From positions 310,001 through 374,000 of the forward strand of contig WBVU01000005.1 of NCBI GenBank assembly GCA_009192285.1: 64,000 nucleotides of DNA. The letters run 5' to 3'. The position numbers and the translations under genes are program-made. Positions 36,501 through 47,124 of this stretch are shown here, piece after piece (positions within the stretch are counted from its first letter, which is position 1; each line of letters begins with the position of its first letter). This DNA is from Morchella semilibera (Eukaryota > Ascomycota > Pezizomycetes > Pezizales > Morchellaceae). The notes under the pieces were generated by a model that made no database searches, was not told the DNA's origin, and saw nothing but the letters and a program-made list of their open reading frames with translations.

Positions 36501-37910
36501 TACGATATGATATAATATCCAGAATTCATAAGGAGTACGACTTACCCATTGGTCAAGACGGCCAAAAGGTTCCGCTTTGGGTCTGTCGGATTAAGGCTCA
36601 TCAAGCATTTAACCGATCCAGAGCCCGATATAGATAGCCAGAGCACTTTGTGCCCCAACTCTTAACAACACCTAAAATTACTTTGAGTCTATGGGGCTGT
36701 AGAGCAGAAGGCAGAGAACTATTTTATAGAGAGGAACTACCTTAAAGCTTTTGGTTGAGGTGCAGAAGGGGTTTTAGGTTGGTGCACTTTTGGTGTAGTG
36801 TCCCCCAATGTCGCATCAGCGGGAAGGGGACAGTCGGCAGCATGCGAATGCGGCGAAGGCCCAAGACGTAGAACACATCCTCACCAAATACACCCGCACC
36901 GCCTAAAGTAGGCGAAAAGCGCCAGACCATACAACGATAAGACAGCTGCCCTGGACAAAGGAGGGAATTGAAAAGGCATTAGAACTTGACAGTAAGGCGG
37001 GAGCTGAAATGGGCCGGGAATGGGTTGTTTCATATTTTCATATGTTTTGAAGCTGCCGGCGGGAGTGGGGTAGTTCCGGGGCAGTGTGATATTGTCATAG
37101 CCGGACGGCTGCATATAATCAATGAAGCAAACAAAAAAATAATGCTTCAGCGTCATGGTAGGTCCGTAGTAGAGGGTAATAGACTGCCCCTGGCAACTGT
37201 TGGGTACTAGTAATACCTCCTATAACAGTGGGTCCATGTACCTCTACCCCTATTCTGAGCGCCGATCGCGAGAGCCTTTTCAAACAATCTTTGATTTCAA
37301 TGTAGTCATGTGCCTAGGCTTCCTCCAGCATGAGATTTTACCACTTCTACCTATAACTTAACTACACTCTAACTGAAGACTCATAAATATGAAATGAAAG
37401 CTGTACAGAGTTTAATGATATACATCAGATACACAGTGGCGCCTGTATCGCGTGGAGATGTAGAACGCAGAACTTTCTTTTATGATCGAGCATGCGATAA
37501 TTCCGATTTCGAATATATGGGAATATCAGCTGTGAAGCAGGAAAATGCTGAAAATGATACCACGATTTTGAGAATTCGAAGAAAACCGTTCCGGAATCAG
37601 GATTTCTGATGGGTAATGATCCATGATAGTAACACACACAAACAAAACCCTAGGCCTAAGGTCACCCGCAAAAAGCCTATATAATTCGGGGTGATAGGCT
37701 CCGCGGTGGTGAATACCACATCTTAGAAGTGTCTCCTCCCTCAATAGATTTGGAGATTCCCTTCCGGGGTGCGGGAGTCTCGACAACGGCACATGATCCC
37801 ATGCGGCAGTACCAAGGTTGCAAGAGTATCAGGAAATGTAGGGGTCATAGCGACTACTGCAGGCGCGTGATTGAGAGTAGTGATATGTGAGCGTGACAAT
37901 AAAAGCAGGA
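36501..37910. other. Non-coding gap
   Basis: No supported gene. Short frames on both strands lack domain-like patterns. Confidence 0.4.
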
Positions 37911-38298
37911 TTTCCAGTGGATTACCGGTTATCTGGTTCAAACCGGTTTAACTGGACTATTGGACTTGGTAGTTGGTGCAATTTCCATTGCTCTCAATAT
38001 ATGGTTTGAACAGTTTATGGGTCTGCAAAGGCGGTTATACCGACGGTTTGAATGGTTAATGTAATTCAAGCTCATGAACCCGAGCACCTCAGTTCCTGGC
38101 TCGAGCACCCTGCTCAGGAACATCTCTGGCTATTGTTGGGACTGTTATCATGCCGAGTATGCCAAGACATAGGACCGCAGTTAAACCGGTTCAAACTGTC
38201 TAGATAAACAGTCACTACAGTTGGTACTGTTTGAGCTCCTTGATTTAGTAATCGGTGCAGTTTTGCGTTGTATCACAACCGGTTTCTACAGTTGGAAA
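37911..38298. repeat. MITE-like family M1, copy B (388 bp)
   Basis: Begins TTTCCAGTGGATTACCGG and ends ACCGGTTTCTACAGTTGGAAA. It aligns with 2923-3340 throughout (TGGTTCAAACCGGTTTAACT, AGATAAACAG, CTCCTTGATTTAGT, GGTTTCTACAGTTGG). No coding capacity. Confidence 0.7.
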
Positions 38299-38631
38299 AC
38301 CCGGCGCCAAGACTACTACTCAAATTTTCTAATCTTATTTTTTCATTTTTAGATTTTTTTCCTGTGATAAAATAATAGGATTCAGGGTGTTAGTTAGTGC
38401 AAGAGCTTCAGCTATCGTAACCGATATTTCAGCCCCCACTATTTTCCAGCACCAGGCTGTGATTCAGTCACAGTTAACCATGATAACAGCCTGGCGAAAG
38501 TCCGGAACAGGTGATAGCCGGTGTTGCAGAATCCCTCTGATGGCCTGATGAAGGACGAGAGGAACAGGGTGAAGGCCTCGGGAAGGATAGGCAACATAGT
38601 CATCCATATAGCAAGGCAGGTAGTGCATATA

Positions 38632-38752
38632 CTCGCAACTTGATTGCGTTTCTGAACAAAATCGTTATTTCATGCCATACAAAAATGTAGTCTTCGCGGT
38701 GGTTTAGGTGTATGCAATAGGAGTCGCACTGAAAGCCCAATGAAATTGCGAG
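38632..38752. repeat. MITE family M2, copy 1, TA-flanked (121 bp)
   Basis: Inverted ends CTCGCAACTTGATTGCGTT and CAATGAAATTGCGAG, flanked by TA on both sides. The internal CATGCCATACAAAAATGTAGTC block is shared with 42112-42233 and 52930-53051. TA target use and a small size suggest a Tc1/mariner-type non-autonomous element. Confidence 0.7.
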
Positions 38753-38763
38753 TACCCTTCTTT

Positions 38764-38865
38764 CATGACGTTTTCAAATCGGCCTGCTATTGCACTCCAT
38801 AGAAATAGGGCCATTGTGTGTAAATTTCGGTGTATGCGATATTGGTCACGTCCGGAAACGTCATG
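38764..38865. repeat. MITE family M2, diverged copy (about 102 bp)
   Basis: Arms CATGACGTTTTCAAATCGG and GGTCACGTCCGGAAACGTCATG are imperfect reverse complements. The GCTATTGCA...GTATGCGATA core matches other M2 copies. It sits 11 bp from copy 1. Confidence 0.55.
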
Positions 38866-38928
38866 AAAATATATAAATACCTCAGATGTCCCGGCGTTCC
38901 ATGGAGCATCTCTAGGCCGTAAACTCAT

Positions 38929-39120
38929 ATACCGCAGAATGGGAGAAAGTTCGTTGCGAGACAGCAGGGGTATATATAGGGCAACCAGAGGCAGTCTTTG
39001 AACGCCAATATGCAGGTTTTGGTCTAGAATATCCCTGCTGCAACCCAACGAATTTTCTCAGATTTGCGGTATAGTGTACCGCGGCTGTGGAATATCTAGT
39101 TAAGGCCACAAAGGTAACCG
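38929..39120. repeat. Decayed copy of the 8913-9040 foldback element
   Basis: Shares CGTTGCG...CAGCAGGGGTAT, CAACCAGAGGCAGT and CCTGCTGCA.C.CAACGAATTTTCTCA with 8913-9040. Homology continues downstream (GGCCACAAAGGTAACCG versus GGCCTTATGGGTTAC). The arms are no longer perfect here. Confidence 0.6.
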
Positions 39121-39520
39121 TGGTTGTTCGTAAGTACTTCTCATCCATGGCGGAGTCGGAAAAAGGACCATGGAAGACAAAACATGTAAGGTAGTTGCTA
39201 GTAACGGTGAAGGATGTGCCCGGGGAGGTCACCGTGGTGCATTATTTCTATCCTCTAATGGTTCTCCAGTTCAAGCCGACTTTCCGGTCAGCTTATGGCC
39301 TGTGCACCGGTTTTGTGTGCAAGTTGGGACTCCGTTTAGAGGGGGCAAAACCCATGGAAAGGGACCCTAACCCTAACTACATGTGGTTAATTTACCCATT
39401 CTATGTGTTTTATGGCTCGTTTTTGTTATTGTTGAACTCATTAGTGTTTTTTTTAGCTCATACTTCTTCTTGTTCTGTAGGCTTTCGCTCCAAAGAAGAT
39501 CACATGGACGACTTGCCTGG

Positions 39521-39646
39521 CCACTCGAGCACCCTCCTCACTCAAACAACTGATAAAGATTGGTGAGTTATTAGTACAGAAGCCGGTTTCGGCAAGGATC
39601 CATTCTCTTTTACGTAAACGTTCGAGTGAGGAGGGTGTTCGAGTAG
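39521..39646. repeat. Small inverted-repeat element (126 bp)
   Basis: Left arm CCACTCGAGCACCCTCCTCA at 39521-39547 and its reverse complement at 39620-39646 (27 bp, about four mismatches) surround a 72-bp loop. No coding capacity. Confidence 0.55.
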
Positions 39647-41973
39647 CTAGGGAGGTGGTCTCGCCCATAAACCTGCCGACATCGATACAAGTAGAGCTCC
39701 TACTAGACCAGCCGGTGCCACACCACAGAAAGGGTCCGCAGTTTACTAAGTATTCCGCTTCAGCCAGTTCATTAGTCGGGAGTCTCTCTTTGGTCTAGAA
39801 CAGATCTGCTGGAGATAGGGGTGGTGAGATTATTGAGATGAACTATCTCCTCGTTCGTTGCAATCCATGACCGGAAACGTACAGTGAAGGGCCAGTTAGC
39901 TAAAGGAGAAAGGATGGGGTTTGCGAGGAACGATGCCAAACAAAACATTTTATTAAAAGGGCACTTACAAGCAACAACCGACTTTGAGTCTATTTCCGAA
40001 CGAGTCCCAGGCCCCTAAGTGCTGTCCCTTACTATTCATGTCACATGTGCCAGTCCTATTGTCTTTGGGAGTATCTTGTGGGAGAGCTGCCCGCTCAAGC
40101 AGACATCGTGTAGGTACTACGGGAGTGGGGGCCAGTCTGGCGGCACTGTCCGCTGCCGCAACAGTTCCTACTGCCCCAGACTTACCCCTACAACCGTAGT
40201 ACATATATAGATACCAGATGTGTTTTTTCCTTAAGAGACCAATTCGATAGAGGTCTAGTAATATTAGGGGCGGTATCCGCGAAGGGCATAGATTAAATGG
40301 AACCAGTGAATTGAGGTCGCTCAGATGTTAGTCCTTGAAATCGTTCTAGACCTACACCTGAACACATATCCCTAGGTTTAGGGTTTACTACCGCTACATT
40401 CTCTAGAATTAATTACTAAAGATATTGTCAGCATAATGATGAAAATAACTCTGGAAACTCGTGTATTTCAAGTCTAGTAGCGGGGGGGGCTTGGGCTAAC
40501 TTGACTCGTGAGGGTGGTAGCTGGTCTCGTCGACCATACGAGTGAGGGGCGTGCCGTAAACTACCCGCGCCGAATTATAAGCCCTAGATGGTCGGTAGGG
40601 TAGCGTGTTAGCTAGGTGAAAGCTAGAATGTTTGATCCTCCATACGTGTACAATCTTCTCCCTTTAATATTAGATGTCTGTTGTCTCAGGGAAGCCTGTC
40701 GGGATATTATGGGTACCGTCTCTTTGTCGCGTCCGATAGGGGGCGGAGATAGGAGAAAGGACTATGAGGTGTTGGTGACAGAAAGGGGGCCATATGCTTA
40801 GGCTAGTTGAGTTGTATTGATGATAGAGACACAGTTGCACCCGATGGTCGTGATGAGGAATCCAAGAGGAAAGGGAAAGGGAAGGAGGGGGGAGGAAGAG
40901 GAAACGGCTCACAGATGAAAGGGGACGTAGGACAGGAGCCCCGTTTGCTCCGCCATGACCCGATGCCTATCTGATCGTAGCCCCCTTTCGACATCCCGCA
41001 TGACACCATGACACCAAGTCTCCTTTTGAGAATGAAGAGAGCGCATCAGAGGGTGCGGAAGAGTCTAAGAGTGGGGGGGGCAGTAACAATTGAAAGCCAC
41101 GGAGGTTCTGTAACTGGGGGAACCGAATCGGGGAGGGGAGAGGGTGACTTGGTGCGAAGAGGGCAACTAGCTAGACTGTCCAGAGCCAAGACTAGCTAGC
41201 CATAACAGGAAGCCATGTTCCACTTTGTCTTCATCATTTCATCATCATCTTTACCAAGCTTGGCTTCTACCCGGAGACTTAAGGTGATGAAATATAGCGG
41301 TAGATAATCGTGTCTATCATCTGGAGGGGTAGAGAAGTCCCAACCTTTAGAACTAGTTGCTTAGGGCAAGGATAATTTGTATGGACTGGCGATGATCTCA
41401 TCTTGTTCAGAGTCACCTGCATTTTCCGGTGTTTCCCGCGGCAAACGGGTACCGAGTATATTCTGTGTCCGCTATCTGGTTCTGGCCGACCCTGAGCCTG
41501 CGGGGTTGGCGGGACCACATGATCCGCACCAGTCACTCGGACTAAACCCCCGAACTTAGGAAACCCTAACCCTTCCCGCGGTTTCTATTTTTTCCGGATC
41601 CCCGGGGGAGAGAGGGATTAGCCCCTTTGTGCTGCAGTCTTCTCTGGCTCCACCCTTTGGCTATTTTAGGAAAAATGGAGACAGAAGTTAGTGCAACTGC
41701 TCAGCGTTATTCTCAACTGGGAGAGAGACAAGTTGGACTACAATTTATTCTGGCCTCACCTTCATCGCTAAATTCTAGAGACTTCATAGGGAGGTCCATT
41801 TGCTTCTGAATTTTCATATTTAGCAACCTGTATTCAGAAATATCTGCATTTGATGATTTTATAGCTTAGAAGTAGCAGGGGCCAAAGGAAGCCGTTTGGC
41901 CCCTCTGCCAGAGTCATCAGTGCTTGGCATTTTAATGCCAAGTCTGTCTGGATAACCCATCAGCGCAAAGGAC
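39647..41973. other. Non-coding gap
   Basis: No supported gene. It includes a poly-G run near 40483 and a telomere-like block near 41563. A palindromic CTTGGCATTTTAATGCCAAG sits near 41923-41942, and a related TGGCATTGCAATGCCA near 42490. Confidence 0.4.
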
Positions 41974-42470
41974 ATACATGTAGTCCCATACCCACCCACT
42001 ACCAGCAGCTAGCATGCTGCTCACCGTAGGGTCTGGAGCATTAACCTTCCGACATAAATATTTACTGCGTCGGCGACCCAAATGAAGCCCAACAGTGCTA
42101 GGGGTGGTTGCCTCGCAATTTCATTGCGTTTTTGAACACGACTAATATTGCATACACCCAAAAAAACGCCAAGACTACATTTTTGTATGGCATGTAATAG
42201 CGGTTGTGTTCAGAAACGTTATGAAGTTGCGAGTAGTTCCCGTGTCGGAAAGTTAAATAAAGCCCGATGGAGGCTAAAAAAGCTAATTTTCCAGTCGGAG
42301 ACCTAAATGATGCCCGCCGGGGGCTAAAAAAAGACCTTATTTTTTGTATGTAAACAGCCCTCCGACAGTCCTCCGAGAGTCGGAGAGCCCCCAATGCCCC
42401 CGAGGAGGGACCTCACCAGGGGTCGGAGCGATAACGCTCTAGCTCCTCCGGTAGGGGGCTGGGTACAGGC
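41974..42470 (-). repeat. Dispersed repeat family R1, copy 3 with imperfect terminal inverted repeats
   Basis: The left end (CCCATACCCACCCACTACC ... CGTAGGGTCTGGAGCATTAA) is the reverse complement of the right end of copy 4 near 55690-55730. The right end (GTCGGAGCGATAACGCTCTAG ... GGTAGGGGGCTGGGTA) is imperfectly inverted to the left end. The element is therefore about 500 bp with inverted ends, and a 122-bp M2 element is nested inside it. Confidence 0.6.
42112..42233. repeat. MITE family M2, copy 2, nested in R1 (122 bp)
   Basis: Inverted ends of about 45 bp: CTCGCAATTTCATTGCGTTT and ACGTTATGAAGTTGCGAG. The CATACAAAAATGTAGTC core is present on the opposite strand. TA follows the right end. 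Confidence 0.7.
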
Positions 42471-42968
42471 CTACAAAGGGCCTATTATTCTGGCATTGCA
42501 ATGCCAAGAAGAGTGCCGGTTTCTGTAATATACGAAGAATATCAGAGTTGAGAAAATAACACATGGAATCCTCTTGCTGGCGGGCCGCTGTCCCTCGCGC
42601 TCCCCACCTCGTCCGCGCGCTTCCTGTTTACGTCAACGACTCCTTTCCTCCCGCCATCTACCACGCCGTCCACTCCGATAACAAAAGTCTACCATGTTGA
42701 AATATTCCATCTTAGTATTTTAAAATCACATTAACCGGAAGGCTTCTATTTAAGATCGTTTATATCTAAAATAGGACCGGGATTATTTAATTCACAATGC
42801 CCTAATCTTGAGCTCGAGAACGATCACGTGGCCTGTTGCTCCATTAACCTGTGCGAAGAGCGATGCGGAGCTATGATTGGGCGACTGTTCCATCGTGCGC
42901 GCGTGATGATAAATAACCCATCCTCCCTCCGCCCCGCACCTGCCCAACGCTTCCGGATTGTTACTACT
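42471..42968. other. Upstream region of the F-box gene
   Basis: No separate gene. The frame of the F-box gene stays open upstream to a Met at 42828, but the earlier part (Cys/Arg-rich) lacks family features, so the later ATG is preferred. Confidence 0.4.
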
Positions 42969-43496
42969 ATGCCCTCACCATCCCCGATTGCATCATTACC
43001 CCCCGAGCTGCTGCTAGAGGTCACGGAATACCTCCCGCCGCACGCCCTCTCCGCGCTGTGCCAGACATGCCGCTACTACAGGTCTATTTGTGATCCTACC
43101 CTCACAGATTATCTGTCCAAAAACAAAGATAGCATCATCCAGCGCGCAGCGGTCTCTAACCGCCCGCATGTCATATCCTGCCTCTTTAGGCGGGGCCTCA
43201 GTCTCGACTTTCACAAAGTTGATGCAGGCCTGCTCGGCGATGTTGCAAGGTGGGGTCACCCTGAGGTTATGAGGGCTTTGTTGGATGCAGGGGCCAATCC
43301 AAACTTTGTCGATTCCAAAAGCAAAACACCGTTATATTATGCAGTGGCATATAGGCGGCTGGAGGTGGCGTTGAGGTTGGTGGAGAAAGGAGCGGAGGCC
43401 AACAAAGCCGTGAATGATGTCCTACATCGCACGGGGGATGATGTGATGGAAGGCCTGCTCAGGAAACATGGGTTGTACCGAAATTGGTACCTTTAA
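42969..43496 (+). CDS. F-box and ankyrin-repeat protein, 175 aa
   Basis: The preferred start is the ATG at 42969; an upstream in-frame ATG at 42828 would add 47 residues of low-complexity sequence. Residues about 8-48 form an F-box (LPPELLLEVTEYLPPHALSA followed by LCQTCRYYRSICDP). Residues about 55-165 form three short ankyrin repeats (VMRALLDAGANPNFVDSKSK then TPLYYAV, and LRLVEKGAEANKA). F-box proteins link SCF ubiquitin ligases to substrates through Skp1, and the ankyrin part would bind the substrate. The protein is much shorter than typical fungal F-box/ankyrin proteins, so it could be a compact adaptor or a truncated copy, although the frame is clean. It is intronless, and its neighbours are repeats. 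Confidence 0.75.
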   Translation: MPSPSPIASLPPELLLEVTEYLPPHALSALCQTCRYYRSICDPTLTDYLSKNKDSIIQRAAVSNRPHVISCLFRRGLSLDFHKVDAGLLGDVARWGHPEVMRALLDAGANPNFVDSKSKTPLYYAVAYRRLEVALRLVEKGAEANKAVNDVLHRTGDDVMEGLLRKHGLYRNWYL

Positions 43497-43813
43497 CCCG
43501 TGTTTGACCTTAGATACTCGGTTGATTCGCTAATGTTGTATATGATAGGACTGGCCCGCCGGTGTACCCTGGGCCTAATCGAATCGTAAGGCGGGCTAGG
43601 TCCCGGTGGATAGGTGTCCTCCCATAGTACCCCGCCTATGCAGCTGATAGCTTGACCTGGAAAGTCCACCAATGTGCTATTCCATCTATGTTAGTTCGAG
43701 AATGGGTGTAGGAAAGACTGTACGTGGTTTATGAGTATATCTGAACTTGAAACCTTTCATTAAATATATTTAAATCAGTTAGGCACTAGGTAGCTGAATT
43801 CTGAGGTAAATGG

Positions 43814-44008
43814 ATGTACCCCGGGGCCCTTAAAGTGGTGCAACGAACTCAGTACTCTGGTGTTTTCATGTACTGTTTATTACATAGCTCTACCTGATGC
43901 AATTCGATCTAAAGAGATTATTTCCCAGCTTTAGGCGTGGTGGCCGATAGCTGCAAAATTGTGTTCCCCCCTCGCCGTTGCATCACTTTGAGGACCCCCG
44001 GGGTACAT
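43814..44008. repeat. MITE-like element (195 bp, 33-bp inverted ends)
   Basis: Left arm ATGTACCCCGGGGCCCTTAA at 43814-43846 and right arm 43976-44008 ending CCCCCGGGGTACAT are imperfect reverse complements over 33 bp. It lies 3' of the F-box gene. Confidence 0.65.
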
Positions 44009-44097
44009 GTACAAGGCTCTGGGATAAAGTGAGTGAACTAAGTGTGGTGTTGACAGGTGAGGATCGGTTCGCTCACTTTATCCCAGAGCCTTGTACA
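44008..44097. repeat. Perfect 26-bp inverted repeat
   Basis: Arms 44008-44033 and 44072-44097 (TGTACAAGGCTCTGGGATAA with its extension and reverse complement) match exactly around a 38-bp loop. It directly abuts the previous element, sharing its last base. Confidence 0.7.
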
Positions 44098-46278
44098 AGA
44101 TCGAGATAGTACTGCTTGTGTGTTGGAGCTCCCATTTCCTGTTTTCTCCAGTGCATCATATCTATGCTTGTTCGTTAATGCCCAACTAGTCTCTCTACAG
44201 CGTAAGCGCTCCCAGCCAGCAGCCCCACCAGCTACTGCTTCACGACCTTCGCGCCTCGAACCTATCTACTAAGAGCGAAAGTTTTCAAGGATGATGGCCA
44301 AAACTCCCCCATTGTCTCCCTCATCCCTCGTACTATGAATTACCTTCTCACCACACTCCATGGTTCCTGTCTGAGCCCGCCTGTTCCATGCCATGGCGTA
44401 GGAGTTCTCCAAAACTCCGACCCACCCGTGAAGTAGTGCACCACTGGTGAATCCGTCTCACGGGAGTGCAGGGACGTAGACAGGTGCATAGGGGAAGGTA
44501 GGAAGGTGATTGTCGAGCTGCTGAGTGTATATCCGTACGCATATTACGTGCCGTCTTTGGATGTTGCGATAAGAAGGAGGTTGGATGAGATGTTAAGCGA
44601 GAACCCCACCCCCATCGCCGATAAGGAAAGGGGATTTGACAACCACTACCTGCTGGGTAAGTAAGTGTTCTGAAATAGCACGAGCTCGGGAAAGAGAATT
44701 GCAAGCCCACGGCTAGGGTCAGGGTTAGGGTTGGGATTCAAGCATTAGTAAACTCTCGAATATTCCTTAGCCTAGGCTTGGTGCGGTAGGAACTTAACTT
44801 ATATCCCTACGACAGGGTATGAGATCTACATATATCCTCTGTTTCAACAAATGGGAGGTCTTTTGTGTCATTGAACTATAGTTGTATCATATTCGATCGA
44901 AATATAGCCATTAGACACAAATATCCGGAACGGATTGTCCTTTCGTCTGGTGATACTACTAGCTTCTTGGACTTAGAGAGTGCAAGTCCGTATTGGGGAG
45001 TGTAGGAGAGGCACGTCAAATCCGATCACCAACAACTGTTAGGGCTAATACTGGAATCATAGTGTATCACTCGTGAGCAAGGGTTAGGGTTTCTCTGTGT
45101 GTTTAATTCACAGTAGCCACTACTTGTAGGATACCTTTGTACCCAGAAACGAATCAGAGTATGATATAAAAAAAAAAAAAAGCTTGCAGGATACCTGTAG
45201 CTTAGACTAATACCCTTCTATAGTTTTGATTGGGTTAACCGTGGCACCCACCAACTGTCCGAGTTGTTGGAATTAATATATATCATTAGGTATCACGAGA
45301 ATGTAATTAATAAACCTATAGTTCTAATATTGGTTCAATCGAAGAAGACACACTCCATAGGATCTAACCCTAACCCTTCCCTAGTTCTATATTGACTCCT
45401 AGTACAAGCCTCCAAAGAGGGATGTGAGGACGAGACCAAGACCACCATGCATAGGCCAGCGCCCACGCAAACTAACCCAGCCGGACTCTCCTCCATCATG
45501 CCTTACCACCACCGAGTGAGACACCATAATGCATCCACACCTCCTCCTTTATTATTTATTTATTTATACCTCATACTGTATGTAGCCCTTAGGCTATGGC
45601 TACCAAATACCCCCTCTATCCGGGGTAAATGTAACCCCCAAAGCGGCTCGAAAGATACTACATCAACCTGCTAACAAAGCCGCCAACTCTGTCCAGTCAT
45701 TCCTTCAAAAACCAACCTGCCCATAACATAACCCTAACCCTAACCAACCGCAGTTTTCCCATCTCGTGCGAGTGGGCGGGGAATGGGATCTGGGAATGCA
45801 CTCTGCGTGCTCTATTTGCGTAGACTACGGAATGTGTGTTCTCGACTTTTCTTTCCTTTCCTCCAAGCTCATGGGCTAAGGACCTAGCTAGCCCTGGTTT
45901 ACGGCAACAGCGAAAACTGTGGTAAGGTTTTTGTACTGTGCTCTATATCGGTGGTTCTAGTCTTTGGGGAGCGGACCTTTTGGTATGGTAGGTAGTGTTT
46001 ATAATATTCAGTTGGGCGATCACTGTGGGCGGATGGGTATGAACACGATTTCTATCAATCTATGGCAGCACCATCCCGCTGGAGGGGCGCATTACATTGG
46101 GATAGTAAAAGTAGTGTATTCAAAAGATGCCTATAAAAATAAATATACCCAGTATAAAAGCTGTATAGGGGGGGAGCTCCCACGCTACCATGACACATAA
46201 AAAACGGAAACCTAGACTCGTCAGCAAAACCCACAAAACACCTCTTCCCAACAACAACAAAAACGGGGAGAGTAATAC
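44098..46278. other. Non-coding gap
   Basis: No supported gene. There is a poly-A run near 45168-45181, telomere-like blocks near 44721, 45364 and 45731, and an ATTTATTT-type AT run near 45550. Confidence 0.4.
45731..45745 (-). repeat. Interstitial telomere-like run
   Basis: ACCCTAACCCTAACC, about two and a half telomere-type units, in non-coding DNA. Confidence 0.5.
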
Positions 46279-47093
46279 CTAGGCTCCCGTATGTATAAAC
46301 GGTGCCCACCTGAGAACCAAGTCGGTTTTTACCCCCTTCAACTTTACCACTGCCCTATGCAACGCCTCCCCCGACCCCAGGCCATCCACGAACAACCCCC
46401 TATAATACTCACCGGCCACCATCGTGCACGACTCGTCGTTACCCTCCCACATCGTGGCCACCACATTCCGGAAACCCGCCAACATAAACGCCCCCGCGAG
46501 ATGAATTGTCTCGTCCGCCAGCTCCTGGACGGTGTTTTGTGCCGTGCTGCAGGCACTCAGGTACGCTACCTGGGCGGCCTCCAGCTTCGTGTCAGCAACC
46601 ATCTGCACGGTTAGCCTATCCTGCGAGCCATCGTCTTTGCGCAGTAGAAGGGCGCCGTTGGACGGGTTGGTCTTGTCGGTGATGCCGTGGCACGCAAAGT
46701 GGACGGCCTGGTACGACGAGATCTCGCCGAGGACTTCAGAGGCGGTCGGGTGGGTGAGTGTTTTAACAGTGTGGCTACCGACGAGGGATTCGATGTGGGT
46801 GGCTTCCTTGTTGACGCCGTGAAGGTCACTATACTCGGGGGTGGTGGGCATCTTTATGATCAGAATCGAGAGCGGGGAGGTCAAAGCGGATGCGGGGGCG
46901 GGGGCGGGACGGAGGGCGGAGGGCCGCTTCTGTCGTGCGTAGGTGAGGGCCTTGATTGACGGGATGTACGAGGAGATGACACGGCTGATGGTGTTTTCTG
47001 TCGAGCTGGGCGTGTGGATCCCCGCAGCATGGAACGGCGCAAAACTCAGCGGTCCGCTGCCCACCCACCAGATATGTGGAAGCACCCCTGCGT

Positions 47094-47124
<31 letters not shown>

